Origin: Zoogloea sp041914405
GTDB taxonomy: Bacteria; Pseudomonadota; Gammaproteobacteria; Burkholderiales; Rhodocyclaceae
Direction: 5' to 3'
Assembly: GCF_041914405.1 (NCBI RefSeq)
Contig: NZ_JAYSDK010000003.1
Span: 162,527-226,526 of the forward strand
Length of the DNA stretch: 64,000 nt
A model generated the notes under the pieces. The model was given only the letters and a program-made list of their open reading frames with translations, was not told where the DNA came from and ran no database searches. Positions 25,159 to 34,597 of the stretch are shown one piece after another; within the stretch, counting starts at the first letter, position 1, and each line of letters begins with the position of its first letter. A program made the translations under genes and the position numbers.

Positions 25159-26274
25159 ATGGAGCGTCTGCCCATTTCGCCGCGTCCCGATTTCGGGCGA
25201 CGGCTGGAGGCCGTCGGCCTGTCCTTCCACTCGTGGGACAACTACTGGAAGGAAGATGTCTGCTACCGCTTCACGGCGGCCCAGGTGGACGAGATCGAGG
25301 CTGCCGCGCAGGAACTGCAAGTCATGTGCGTGGCTGCTGCCCGCCGCGCCGTGGCCGATGGGCGCCTGGCGCAGCTGGGCATTCCGGAGGCCTTCCACGG
25401 TGCGCTGGCGGATTCGCTGGCGCAGGACGAATTCAGCCTCTATGGCCGTTTCGACCTGGCCTACGACGGCGTCAATCCGCCGAAGCTGCTGGAGTACAAC
25501 GCCGACACGCCGACATCCCTGCTCGAGTCGGCGGTAGCCCAGTGGTACTGGCTGGAGGACTGCCGGCCGGACGCCGATCAGTTCAACTCGCTCCACGAGC
25601 GCCTGGTGGCGCAGTGGCAGCGTCTGCCAGGGGAGGGCGTGGTCCACCTGGCCTCGCTGCGGGGCAACGAGGAGGACTGGGTGTGCACCACCTACATGCA
25701 GGACGTGGTGGTGCAGGCCGGGCGCGAGGCCCGTCACCTCGCAGTCGAGGACATCGGCTGGGATGCCGCGCGCCGGGGCTTCGTCGACCTGGACGGCCAG
25801 CCTATCGACACCTTGTTCAAGCTCTATCCGTGGGAATGGCTGATGCGCGAGGACTTTGGCCGCCATATCGTCGGCGGCGGGACGCGCTTCGTCGAGCCGA
25901 TCTGGAAGTCAGTGCTGGCCTGCAAGGGCCTGCTGCCGCTGCTGTGGGAGATGTATCCCGATCATCCCAACCTGCTGCCGGCCTATTTCGAGCCGGGCCG
26001 CCTCAAGTCCTACGCCCGCAAGCCCTTGTATTCCCGCGAGGGCGCCAATGTGGCGCTCTACGCTGACGGGCGTCTGCTGGCACAGGACTCCGGGCCCTAT
26101 GGGGCGGAAGGCTTCGTCTACCAGGGGCTGGCGACCATTCCCGAGTTCGACGGCAAGTATCCGGTGCTCGGTGCGTGGATCGTTGGCGGAGAGCCGGCAG
26201 GCATGTGCATCCGAGAGGATGTCTCGCCGATCACCACCAACATGAGCAACTTCGTGCCCCATTTCTTCGAATAA
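25159..26274 (+). CDS. YgiC/YjfC ATP-grasp ligase, glutathionylspermidine synthase-like
   Basis: A 371-aa protein homologous to the synthetase half of glutathionylspermidine synthase (PF03738), without the amidase half. SFHSWDNYWKEDVCYRFTAAQVDEIE, YGRFDLAYDGVNPPKLLEYNADTPTSLLESAVAQW, FKLYPWEWLMREDFG and ITTNMSNFVPHFF are typical. The family has an ATP-grasp fold and is predicted to join a carboxylate to an amine such as a polyamine; the natural substrates of YgiC and YjfC are not settled. It starts five bases after the lipoprotein gene. Its place directly behind a homospermidine synthase suggests homospermidine as the amine; this is inference. Confidence 0.92.
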   Translation: MERLPISPRPDFGRRLEAVGLSFHSWDNYWKEDVCYRFTAAQVDEIEAAAQELQVMCVAAARRAVADGRLAQLGIPEAFHGALADSLAQDEFSLYGRFDLAYDGVNPPKLLEYNADTPTSLLESAVAQWYWLEDCRPDADQFNSLHERLVAQWQRLPGEGVVHLASLRGNEEDWVCTTYMQDVVVQAGREARHLAVEDIGWDAARRGFVDLDGQPIDTLFKLYPWEWLMREDFGRHIVGGGTRFVEPIWKSVLACKGLLPLLWEMYPDHPNLLPAYFEPGRLKSYARKPLYSREGANVALYADGRLLAQDSGPYGAEGFVYQGLATIPEFDGKYPVLGAWIVGGEPAGMCIREDVSPITTNMSNFVPHFFE

Positions 26275-26283
26275 GGACGAGCC

Positions 26284-26661
26284 GTGAGCGCCTTTCTCGC
26301 ATTCATCAGTTATTTCGCTGCGGCCTTGGCCCTGCTGGCAGTGTTCGTGGTGGCGTATGTCCACCTCACGCCCTACAAGGAGTTCGAGCTGATCAGCCGC
26401 AACAACCAGGCTGCGGCGATCTCCCTGTCGGGGGCCATCCTCGGCTTTACCTTCCCGCTGCTGTCCTCGATCTACTACACCCAGAGCCTGCCGGAGATGG
26501 CCCTATGGGCGGCTATCACAGGCGTGGTGCAGTTTGCAGTGTTCCTGCTAATGCGGAGCAGGGCGGCGCAGATCGAAGCCGGCGATACTGCACCGGCCAG
26601 TCTGCTGGCGACGCTGTCGGTCGCCGTGGGCCTGATCAACGCGCTGTGCATCAGCCACTAG
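26284..26661 (+). CDS. DUF350 (YjfL-type) inner-membrane protein
   Basis: A 125-aa membrane protein with about four hydrophobic segments. VAYVHLTPYKEFELISRNNQAAAISLSGAILGFTFPL is the DUF350 signature. YjfL of E. coli, from the same family, is encoded beside YjfM and YjfC, so the operon here keeps that module. GTG start with AAGGACGAGCC upstream, nine bases after the ligase gene. Its stop codon overlaps the stop codon of the convergent MFS gene in the shared tetranucleotide CTAG (26658-26661). Confidence 0.9.
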   Translation: MSAFLAFISYFAAALALLAVFVVAYVHLTPYKEFELISRNNQAAAISLSGAILGFTFPLLSSIYYTQSLPEMALWAAITGVVQFAVFLLMRSRAAQIEAGDTAPASLLATLSVAVGLINALCISH

Positions 26662-27869
26662 GGTTTTGTTGCGACGCGTCGGCTCTTGGGCAGCAGGGCC
26701 ACGACGATACCGAGCAGCGGCAGGTAGGCGATGGCGTGATAGACCGCGTCGATGCTGGTCCGGTCGGCGAGCAGACCCAGCACGGCGGCGCCCAGGCCGC
26801 CCATGCCGAAGGCGAAGCCGAAGAACAGGCCCGACACCATGCCGACCTTGCCGGGCATAAGTTCCTGCGCATAGACGAGGATCGCCGAGAAGGCCGACGA
26901 CAGCACCAGGCCGATGATGATGGTCAGCACCGTGGTCCAGAACAGGTCGGCGTGGGGCAGGAGCAGCGCGAAGGGGGCGACGCCGAGGATGGACGCCCAG
27001 ATGACCGGCTTGCGGCCGACCCGGTCGCCGATCGGGCCGCCGAGGATGGTGCCGGCCGCCGATGCGAACAGGAAGGCGAACAGGTGCACCTGGGCGCTCT
27101 GCACTGACAGGCCGAATTTCTCGATCAGGTAGAAGGTGTAGAAGCTGCTCAGGCCGGCGATGTAGAAATACTTCGAGAAGATCAGCACGAGCAGCACCGC
27201 TACGGCGCCCAGCACCACCTTGCGCGGATAGGGCGACTCCACCGGCGGGCGGGCACGACCGGCCGCGGCGATGTGGTGGGTGGCGTACCAGCGGCTGACC
27301 TGCACCAGCAGCACGATGCCGAGCACCGCTGCGAGGCCGAACCAGGCCACGCTGTGCTGCCCGAAGGGCACGATGACGGCCGCCGCGACCAGCGGGCCGA
27401 CGGCGCTGCCGGTGTTACCGCCGACCTGGAAGACCGACTGGGCCAGCCCGTGCCGTCCGCCCGAGGCCAGGCGGGCGATGCGTGACGATTCCGGGTGGAA
27501 GATCGCCGAGCCGGTGCCGACGCAGGCGGCGGCGAGCAGCACGACCTCGTAGCTCGGCGCATAGGCGAGCAGCAACAGGCCGCACAGGGTGGCTGCCATG
27601 CCGAAGGGCAGGGAATAGGGCTGGGGCTTCTTGTCGGTGTACAGGCCGATCAGCGGCTGCAGCAGCGAGGCGGTCAGCTGGTAGGTGAGGGTGATCAGAC
27701 CGACCTGCCCGAAGCTGAGGTGGAATTCGCCCTTCAACAGCGGATACATGGCGAGGATCAGCGACTGCATCATGTCGTTGATGAAGTGCGAGGTGCTGAT
27801 GGCCCCGAGGATGCCGAAGGCGGCTTCGCCGTGGCGCGCCTGCAAGGGCAAGGCGGTGGGTTTCGTCAT
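26658..27869 (-). CDS. fsr: Fosmidomycin resistance-type MFS efflux transporter
   Basis: A 403-aa inner-membrane major facilitator with 12 predicted spans. SHFINDMMQSLILAMYPLLKGEFHLSFGQVGLITLTYQLTAS at the N-terminus, then PQPYSLPFGM, GTGSAIFHPESSRIA and GGNTGSAVGPL, match Fsr-type transporters, proton-driven exporters of fosmidomycin and other compounds. The physiological substrate is unknown. It is divergent from the AraC-family gene at 28033 across 163 bp, an arrangement that suggests control by that regulator. Confidence 0.92.
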   Translation of the reverse strand: MTKPTALPLQARHGEAAFGILGAISTSHFINDMMQSLILAMYPLLKGEFHLSFGQVGLITLTYQLTASLLQPLIGLYTDKKPQPYSLPFGMAATLCGLLLLAYAPSYEVVLLAAACVGTGSAIFHPESSRIARLASGGRHGLAQSVFQVGGNTGSAVGPLVAAAVIVPFGQHSVAWFGLAAVLGIVLLVQVSRWYATHHIAAAGRARPPVESPYPRKVVLGAVAVLLVLIFSKYFYIAGLSSFYTFYLIEKFGLSVQSAQVHLFAFLFASAAGTILGGPIGDRVGRKPVIWASILGVAPFALLLPHADLFWTTVLTIIIGLVLSSAFSAILVYAQELMPGKVGMVSGLFFGFAFGMGGLGAAVLGLLADRTSIDAVYHAIAYLPLLGIVVALLPKSRRVATKP

Positions 27870-28032
27870 GGTGTGGGCTCTCTGTGCGGTGTGCCGACCC
27901 TTCGTCGATCAGGGGCTGGCTGCGTGTTGGTATGTCTCGACGTCCGTCGATTCTAGAAATACGATGCATGTCTGTCTCACGCCATCCGGCCTTGGGGTTG
28001 CTAGAAAAAGACATTGTTCGATGTAGGCCTTC

Positions 28033-28809
28033 ATGACGGTGAAACCCCTTTCCGAGGCGCTTGCCGAGATCGACGCCAGCACTGCGCCGGTGAGCTGCCG
28101 GGCGACCGACTATCCTGCTGGCTGGGAAGTGGCGCCCCACGCTCACGGCAAACATCAGCTGATTTACGCGGTGCACGGCGTGATGGCGGTGAAGGCCGAC
28201 GCCGGGCAGTGGGTGGTGCCGCCGACGCGGGGCATCTGGATGCCGGCGGGCATGACTCACGCCATCCAATGCGTCGGCGTGGTCAATATGCGCAGCCTGT
28301 TCATCCGGCCGGGGGCGGTGCCTAGCCTGCCGGCTGAGTCCTGCGTGGTGGGCATTTCGCCCTTGCTGCGGGAGTTGATCCGCGCGGCGGCGGAGGTGCA
28401 GCTTCCCTATGCGTCCAACTCGCGGGACGGTCGCCTGATGCGCCTGATGCTCGACGAGCTGCGCACCCTGCCGGTGTTGCCGCTGCACCTGCCGATGCCC
28501 CTAGAGCCGCGCCTGCTGGAGATCTGCACCCGCCTGCAGCAGCGCCTGGATGACGTGTCCACGCTGAGCGATTGGGCGGCGCACCTGGGTGTGGACGTGA
28601 AGACCATCCAGCGCCTGTTCCAGCGGGAAACCGGGATGACTTTCGGCAAATGGCGCCAGCAGGCCCGCCTGCTGCGAGCGCTGGAGCTGCTGGCCGGCGG
28701 CGAGCGGGTCGTCGACATCGCGCTGGCCCTCGGCTACGACAGCCCGAGTGCCTTCACCACGATGTTCAAGCGGCAGTTCGGGCAGACGCCGAGCCAGTTC
28801 TTCAGTTGA
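28033..28809 (+). CDS. AraC-family regulator with cupin sensor domain
   Basis: A 258-aa transcription factor. The N-terminal cupin (AraC_binding) is seen in WEVAPHAHGKHQLIYAVHGVM and PPTRGIWMPAGMTHAI. The C-terminal ~100 residues are the AraC helix-turn-helix pair (LSDWAAHLGVDVKTIQRLFQRETGMTFGKWRQQARLLRALELLAGG and VVDIALALGYDSPSAFTTMFKRQFGQTPSQFF). It is divergent from the fsr gene, so it probably governs that efflux pump. The effector is unknown. Confidence 0.92.
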   Translation: MTVKPLSEALAEIDASTAPVSCRATDYPAGWEVAPHAHGKHQLIYAVHGVMAVKADAGQWVVPPTRGIWMPAGMTHAIQCVGVVNMRSLFIRPGAVPSLPAESCVVGISPLLRELIRAAAEVQLPYASNSRDGRLMRLMLDELRTLPVLPLHLPMPLEPRLLEICTRLQQRLDDVSTLSDWAAHLGVDVKTIQRLFQRETGMTFGKWRQQARLLRALELLAGGERVVDIALALGYDSPSAFTTMFKRQFGQTPSQFFS

Positions 28810-28821
28810 GCCGCGCTGGTT

Positions 28822-31800
28822 TCAGGCTGCCGTCTCGCCAGCTGACCAGGCCCAACGCTCGAACTGCTCTGGCAGCATCGCCTGCGAATACAGGAAGCCT
28901 TGGCCGTAGTCGCAGCCGGCGGCGACGAGCAGATCCCGCTGAGCGCTGGTCTCGATACCTTCGGCGACCACTTTCAGGCCCAGCGCATGGGCCATCACGA
29001 TGATCGCCTCACACAGGGCGCGGTCGTTGGCGTCGGTGCCCAGGTTGCGCACGAAGCTGCGGTCGATCTTGAGGTAGTCGATATCGAAGCGCTTCAGGTA
29101 GGCGAGGGATGAGTAGCCGGTGCCGAAGTCGTCGATGGCGACCTGGATGCCGGCATCGCGGAAGCCGAGCAGTTTCTTGTTGATCCGCGCTTCGGCGTGC
29201 AGCAGCAGGCTTTCGGTGATCTCGATGACCACGCTGTGCCCCGGGATGCCGTGTTCGGCCAGGTATTCGGGCCAGTGGGCGAGGGTGCTGCCGTCGTGGC
29301 GGATCTGGGCCGGCGAGGTGTTGATGCTGACCTGGAAGCCGCTGTCGAAGCGCTTGCGCCAGTGCAGGGCTTGTTGGGCGGCCTGCTTGAAGACCCAGTC
29401 GCCGATGGGCACGATCAGCCCGGTCTCCTCCGCCACCGAGATGAACTCCAGCGGGCCGGTCAGCCCCCGCTGCGGGTGCTGCCAGCGGATCAGTGCCTCG
29501 GCCTTGCAGACCCGTCCGGTCGTCAGCTCGATGATGGGTTGGTAGTGGATGCTGAATTCGTCATCGCTCAGGGCGCCACGCAGGTCGCTGCTCAGGTGCA
29601 GGCGTTTCTGGGCGGCCTCGTGCAGGTCCGGCGTGAAGTAGCTGAAGCAGTTGCGGCCGGCGTTCTTGGCCGCGTACATGGCCTGGTCGGCGTTCTTGAA
29701 GAGGATGTCCAGTTCGCGGGCGTCGCTGGGGTAGAGGGTGATGCCGAGGCTGGCGGAGACGAAGGCCTTGTCGGTGCCCAGCACGAAAGGACTCGACAGT
29801 TTGTCGATGAGGGCGCGGGCGATGCGCTCGACGCTCTCCATGTCGTCCACGCAGGACAGGATCACCGTGAACTCGTCGCCACCCAGGCGGGCCACCGTGT
29901 CGGAGGCCCGTACGCAGGCGCTGATGCGCCGCCCGGCCTCGATCAGCAGGACGTCGCCCTTGTCGTGGCCGAGGGAGTCGTTGACCTCCTTGAAGTGGTC
30001 CAGGTCGATCAGCATCAACACCATCGAGCGGCCGCTACGGTCAGCCAGGCGGGACTCGTGCTCCAGGCGGTCGTGGAACAGTTGGCGGTTGGGCAACTGG
30101 GTCAGGCTATCGAAATTGGCCTGTTTCCAGATCGTCTCCTCGAAGGCAATGCGATCGGAGATGTCTCGGCCGACGGCCAGCACGCTGGTCACGGAGCCGG
30201 CCGTATCGACCTCGGCGGCCAGGTGGATGAGGCTGCAGAGTTCCTTGCCCTCCCTGTTGTGCCATTTCAGCTCGAACTGGGTATTCCTGCCGCTGGCGAG
30301 GACCTCGCGGATCTTGGCTTCGTAGATCTCTGCATTGCTGCCGCCGGGGACTTCGGATGGTCGTTTCCCCAGCAGTTCGGCGAGGCGCAGGCCGGCCACC
30401 GAACTGAAAGCCGGGTTGGCATAGATGCGTCGACAGTCGCGGTCGTAGCGGGCGATGGAGTCGGGCGAGTTCTCGATGAGGGTGCGCGACTCCTGCTCTT
30501 TCGCGATGAGGGCGGCGGTGCGCTCGTTGACGGTGTTTTCGAGGGACGCGTTGATGTCGTTGATCTGGCGGATCTTCTGGCTCACCGCGTTGTTCATGGC
30601 GATGAAGCTCTGGGTTAGGTCGGCCAGTTCGTAGTCGAGGGTGGCCCTGTCGAGCAGGACCAGTTCGTCGTCGCCGACGGTGGCCCGGTCATTGTCGCTG
30701 ATGCCCCGGAAGATGCGGCTGAGAGTGGTCAGCGGGCGCGAGATCGAGGTGGAGAAATACCAGGCCAGCGGCAGCACGAAGGCCATGATGGCGGCGGCGA
30801 TCAGCCCCAGGATGCGGATCATCTCCCAGGTGTTGGCCTCGACGACGGCCTTCGAGCGCAGCGCGGCAATGCTGCCAATGGGCTGCCCGTCGCGACGGAG
30901 TGGGATCAGCCCCTGGTAGTAGCCTGTTCCATCGATGCTGATCTCGTTCAGCGCCAGGGCCGGTGCGGCATCGGGCGCCGGTTCGGGCTGGCCCCGCCAG
31001 TCTGCCTTGCGGTAGGCGGCAAGGGTGCCGTGGCGCAGGCCCTCGGGGGTGAACACATTGATGTCGGTGTCGGTTCGCCGGGCCAGTTCGTGGACGAAGC
31101 CCTGGCCGAGGTCGTGGGTCATCACGATCAGCCCGACCTGCCGGGCCGTGGCTTTTCCGCCGGGTGTGCTGTCCATGATGGGGACGTAGGTTTCGATCGA
31201 CAGCTCATCGTCGATCAGCGCGTAGTGGGCGTCGGCCTTCGTCGGCAGCGGCCGGCCAAGCTCCGGGCGGATGAAGGGCGCCAGCGGCGACGGCTTCAGG
31301 ACGGGGTCGTGGTTATCTTCGCCGGGGATCCCCTCCGTCATCATCAGGCGCGGGTCGGGATCCCGTTCGACGAAGCCCATCCGTTCGAGCCGGCCGTCGA
31401 AGCGGGTGAAGGCGATCAGGTGGCCGGCGGCATCGTAGATCGCAACGCCGGCTGCGCGGGTCGTGTTGCGCACCTCGCGGACCTCCCGCGCCAACTGGCG
31501 ATAGGTGCTCTGCAGGGTCTCCCGGTCGAGGTCCGAGCCGGCGTACTGGGACAGGTACCAGATCGTGGTGCCCAGGTTATGTTGGGCGGCCAGGTGGCGG
31601 GATGCGCCGAGCAGCGCGTTCTGACGGGCTTCGAGCTCTTCGGAGATGACCGTGGCGGCCTTCCTGAGCTGGCCGCGGGATTGCTCCAGGTACTGGCCGC
31701 TGATGACCAGGGACACGGCCGACATGTAGGCCAGTGCCGTCGCCGTGCTGATGACGACGGCGCTGAGCAGCAGTCTGTTCCGGAGCTTGCGGATTCTCAT
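28822..31800 (-). CDS. Membrane GGDEF-EAL c-di-GMP protein with periplasmic sensor and PAS
   Basis: 992 aa. Domains in order: membrane segment (about 10-32), large periplasmic sensor (33-325, dCache-like), second membrane segment (325-348), linker helix, PAS (440-560), GGDEF (570-735) and EAL (745-985). The GGDEF site reads ARLGGDEF with an RxxD inhibitory site (RASD) five residues before it. The EAL domain keeps KAEALIRW, EITES, IDDFGTGYSSL, LKIDRSF and VAEGIET, so both cyclase and phosphodiesterase activities look possible. It begins 54 bp downstream of the TorT-like binding-protein gene, strongly suggesting an operon in which that protein relays a periplasmic ligand to this sensor. Confidence 0.94.
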   Translation of the reverse strand: MRIRKLRNRLLLSAVVISTATALAYMSAVSLVISGQYLEQSRGQLRKAATVISEELEARQNALLGASRHLAAQHNLGTTIWYLSQYAGSDLDRETLQSTYRQLAREVREVRNTTRAAGVAIYDAAGHLIAFTRFDGRLERMGFVERDPDPRLMMTEGIPGEDNHDPVLKPSPLAPFIRPELGRPLPTKADAHYALIDDELSIETYVPIMDSTPGGKATARQVGLIVMTHDLGQGFVHELARRTDTDINVFTPEGLRHGTLAAYRKADWRGQPEPAPDAAPALALNEISIDGTGYYQGLIPLRRDGQPIGSIAALRSKAVVEANTWEMIRILGLIAAAIMAFVLPLAWYFSTSISRPLTTLSRIFRGISDNDRATVGDDELVLLDRATLDYELADLTQSFIAMNNAVSQKIRQINDINASLENTVNERTAALIAKEQESRTLIENSPDSIARYDRDCRRIYANPAFSSVAGLRLAELLGKRPSEVPGGSNAEIYEAKIREVLASGRNTQFELKWHNREGKELCSLIHLAAEVDTAGSVTSVLAVGRDISDRIAFEETIWKQANFDSLTQLPNRQLFHDRLEHESRLADRSGRSMVLMLIDLDHFKEVNDSLGHDKGDVLLIEAGRRISACVRASDTVARLGGDEFTVILSCVDDMESVERIARALIDKLSSPFVLGTDKAFVSASLGITLYPSDARELDILFKNADQAMYAAKNAGRNCFSYFTPDLHEAAQKRLHLSSDLRGALSDDEFSIHYQPIIELTTGRVCKAEALIRWQHPQRGLTGPLEFISVAEETGLIVPIGDWVFKQAAQQALHWRKRFDSGFQVSINTSPAQIRHDGSTLAHWPEYLAEHGIPGHSVVIEITESLLLHAEARINKKLLGFRDAGIQVAIDDFGTGYSSLAYLKRFDIDYLKIDRSFVRNLGTDANDRALCEAIIVMAHALGLKVVAEGIETSAQRDLLVAAGCDYGQGFLYSQAMLPEQFERWAWSAGETAA

Positions 31801-31854
31801 GCCGGTGAATTCCCGTGGGGATGCGGTGGCCCGTAGAAGGGGCGGCGGCGCAGC

Positions 31855-33024
31855 TTACGGGCGTTCCTGTTGCGGGTCATAGGAAAGAATTGGCGTGTAG
31901 CCATCCGGGGCGATGGATTCGTCGAGCCGGTAGTGGTTAAGGCTGGATTGATCCACGATGCCCAGTTTGACGAGCACGGTGTGCGGCGGCGTCCTGACCC
32001 GGCCCTCCAGATGATTGACGACCGCGTTGATGGCCACCCGCGCCTGGCTCACGCCCTTGGTGTCGGCGGAGGCGAAGATCTCTCCGCGGCGGATGAGGCC
32101 GGCGATCTCGCGGGTCAGGTCGTAGGCGACGACGCGGATCCGGCCGTCGAGCCCCGCCTCATGGATCGGCAGGCGCGCTGCCGGGGCGCAGCCGGTGCAG
32201 CCGATGATGTAGTCGAGCTCGTGCCCGTGGCGGGCCAGCAGCTGGGCGGCTAGCTGGGATTGCTCGATGCGGTCGCTGTCGCCATAGCGGATGTCCACGA
32301 TGTTGACGCGGATCGGGGCGGTGCGTGCGGCCTCCCGGCTGCCCTCCACCTCGCCCTTGACCCAGCCGGCGCCGGCCGGACCGGGCAGCAGCGCGATGTT
32401 GATCGACGTGAGGCCGCGCTGCTCGGCGTCGCGGATAACCCAGCGGGTTGCGTCGAGGCCCATGCTGCGCAGGGAGGTGGTGATCTTGACCGTCAGGTCG
32501 TCGCTGGTGCTGTCGTTGGCCAGTTCGAACACCGGTATCCCTTTCGCACGGGCACGGGCGATCGATGGGTTGTTGCCGTCCAGGCTGATCGGCGACAGCA
32601 CGATCGCGTCGTAGCGGCCGTTGCTGGCTTCTTCCATCTGGCGCAGTTGGCCGATGAGGTCCTTGTAGCCGTCGGCCGGCAGGATATCCACCGCCACGCC
32701 GAGGCGTCTGGCTTCGCTGATGACGCCGTAGTTGCAGCCGATCCAGTAGGGATCCTTGAGATGCGGAAAAAGGAAGGCAATCCGCCACGGCTTGCTGGCG
32801 CGGGCGCTCATCGCGTAGCTGCCGGTGCTGACGCGCCCGCTGCGCAGGGCGGCGTCGGCGGTCAGGCCGGGGGGCAGCGGGCGCGGGATGAGATGGACCG
32901 GGATAGGGTCGAATTTCACTACCGCCGGTAGCACGGTCGTGGTCGGCGCTGCGGCCGTCACGCAGGTGCTGACGGCAAGAAGCAGGGCCGATGTGAGGAG
33001 GCGCGAGGCCTGCGGCAGGGGCAT
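31855..33024 (-). CDS. TorT-like periplasmic substrate-binding protein
   Basis: A 389-aa protein with a signal peptide (cleaved near VTAAAP) and a type I periplasmic-binding fold (Peripla_BP_4). WRIAFLFPHLKDPYWIGCNYGVISEARRLGV, YDAIVLSPISLDG and IALLPGPAGAGWVKGEVEGSREAA resemble TorT, the accessory protein that binds TMAO and docks on the sensor TorS. No ABC transporter genes accompany it. Instead it precedes a membrane GGDEF-EAL protein by 54 bp, so it probably acts as a sensor subunit. The start ATG 33024 follows AAGGTGG; the frame is open to 33084. Confidence 0.88.
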   Translation of the reverse strand: MPLPQASRLLTSALLLAVSTCVTAAAPTTTVLPAVVKFDPIPVHLIPRPLPPGLTADAALRSGRVSTGSYAMSARASKPWRIAFLFPHLKDPYWIGCNYGVISEARRLGVAVDILPADGYKDLIGQLRQMEEASNGRYDAIVLSPISLDGNNPSIARARAKGIPVFELANDSTSDDLTVKITTSLRSMGLDATRWVIRDAEQRGLTSINIALLPGPAGAGWVKGEVEGSREAARTAPIRVNIVDIRYGDSDRIEQSQLAAQLLARHGHELDYIIGCTGCAPAARLPIHEAGLDGRIRVVAYDLTREIAGLIRRGEIFASADTKGVSQARVAINAVVNHLEGRVRTPPHTVLVKLGIVDQSSLNHYRLDESIAPDGYTPILSYDPQQERP

Positions 33025-33113
33025 GGGCCACCTTATTCTTGTGGTCGGTCTGTGTTCCGGTCGAACGATACAGCTTGAACGCATGGCCCCGGCTCCCTGC
33101 GCCCCGTGCCGGG

Positions 33114-34436
33114 TCAGCGTGGCCGCCCGAGCGCCTTGCCCAGGTACATGGCGGTATCCGCGTGCCTCAGCAGCGTGTCGGCGTCCTGCCCGTCTTCGGG
33201 GTGGATCGCCACGCCGATGCTGGCCTGCGTGTGCAGGGCCAGGCCGTCGATGGGGAACTCCCGGGCCAGGCTGTGGCGGATCTTGTCCGCCACCTGGGCC
33301 GCGTCCGCTGGGGCGTGGATGTCTTCGAGGATCACCACGAATTCGTCGCCTCCGAGGCGGGCGACGGTGTCCACCTGGCGCACGCAGCGACCCAGGCGGC
33401 GGGCGATCTCCTGCAGCAGCAGATCGCCTGCGGCGTGGCCGAGGGTGTCGTTCACCTTCTTGAAATCGTCGATATCCACGTACAGCAGCGCCATCTGGCC
33501 GCCGCGACGCTGGCTGCGGGCCAGTGCCCTGTCCAGGCGTTCATGAAAGAGGCGGCGGTTGGGCAGACCCGTCAGTTCATCGTACTGCGCTGCGCGTATG
33601 AGTTCGGCTTTCAGTTGCCCGCGCTCGACGGCGATGGCGACCTGGGTGGCGACGAAGTTGAGCAGTTCCCGGTCTTTTTGCGAATCGAAGGTACCCGCAT
33701 CTGCTTTGAGAATCAGGGCGCCGATGGCGTCCCGGCGGGTGACGAGCGGGAGGAAGAGCCAGGCGGTGTTTACCGTGGAGGCCGCGCCCGAAGGCAGCAG
33801 CTTCGGGTCGCTGGTGAGCAGCGGATGGCCGCTGTCGATGACATCACTGCAATAGCGCTGGGCGACGGGTTCATCCAGGAGGAGGGCGCTGCCGAACGGG
33901 TCCTGTTGGTAGGGGACGCTCAGCAGCTTGCTCTGTCGGTCGCTGGTGGCAACGGCGACGCCGGTCAGTGGAATGCGTTCGGCGATGATCCGGTGGATCT
34001 GCGGGAACAGCGTGTCCAGGTCGTCGGCCTTGAGGGCTGCATCGGCGATCGCGTAGGTGGCGGCCTGGAAGGCTTCGGCCCGCTTTTGTTCGGTGACGTC
34101 GCGGGCGACGCCGATGCGCATCTGATCCGCGTCCGACCACAGGGCCGACCACATGATGTGCACCCGGCTGCCGTCCTTGCGCACGTAGCGGTTCTCGAAG
34201 CCGACGCGGGGATGGCCGGCCATCACGCGGGCGGCCTCTTCGCAGGTCCGGTCGCGGTCCTCGGGGGCGACGAAGTCGATCAGCAGGTGGCCGATGAGTT
34301 CGCGTGGCGAGTATTGGAGGATGCGCTCGCTGGCGGCGTTCACATAGACGATACGGCCGCTGGGATCGACGAGAAAGACTGCGTCGAGGAGCAGATCTAT
34401 GCTGTGCAGCAGGCGGTCTTGATGATTCGTGTCCAT
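33114..34436 (-). CDS. Diguanylate cyclase with PAS and GAF domains
   Basis: A 440-aa soluble c-di-GMP synthase. PAS (about residues 5-130: DAVFLVDPSGRIVYVNAASERILQYSPRELIG), GAF (130-270) and GGDEF (280-440). The active-site loop is ARLGGDEF, with RQVD as the RxxD allosteric site, and there is no EAL domain. No membrane segment is visible, so it senses a cytoplasmic signal. It is upstream of the TorT-like gene in the same direction with 89 bp between them, possibly part of the same signalling cluster. Confidence 0.94.
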   Translation of the reverse strand: MDTNHQDRLLHSIDLLLDAVFLVDPSGRIVYVNAASERILQYSPRELIGHLLIDFVAPEDRDRTCEEAARVMAGHPRVGFENRYVRKDGSRVHIMWSALWSDADQMRIGVARDVTEQKRAEAFQAATYAIADAALKADDLDTLFPQIHRIIAERIPLTGVAVATSDRQSKLLSVPYQQDPFGSALLLDEPVAQRYCSDVIDSGHPLLTSDPKLLPSGAASTVNTAWLFLPLVTRRDAIGALILKADAGTFDSQKDRELLNFVATQVAIAVERGQLKAELIRAAQYDELTGLPNRRLFHERLDRALARSQRRGGQMALLYVDIDDFKKVNDTLGHAAGDLLLQEIARRLGRCVRQVDTVARLGGDEFVVILEDIHAPADAAQVADKIRHSLAREFPIDGLALHTQASIGVAIHPEDGQDADTLLRHADTAMYLGKALGRPR

Positions 34437-34597
34437 CTCGCGTTGGGGCTAGTCGTGCCGATTCTGTGTCGGCTCGGACGTAGATTGCCGGGGTGTTCCG
34501 CGGCGTGCAAGCTGGAAATAGCAAAAATGCGATTTTCGGCACGGAGGTGCAGCGTTTGTTTGTGTGAGCGGTAACGCGCGGTATGTGGCGCGGCCGC

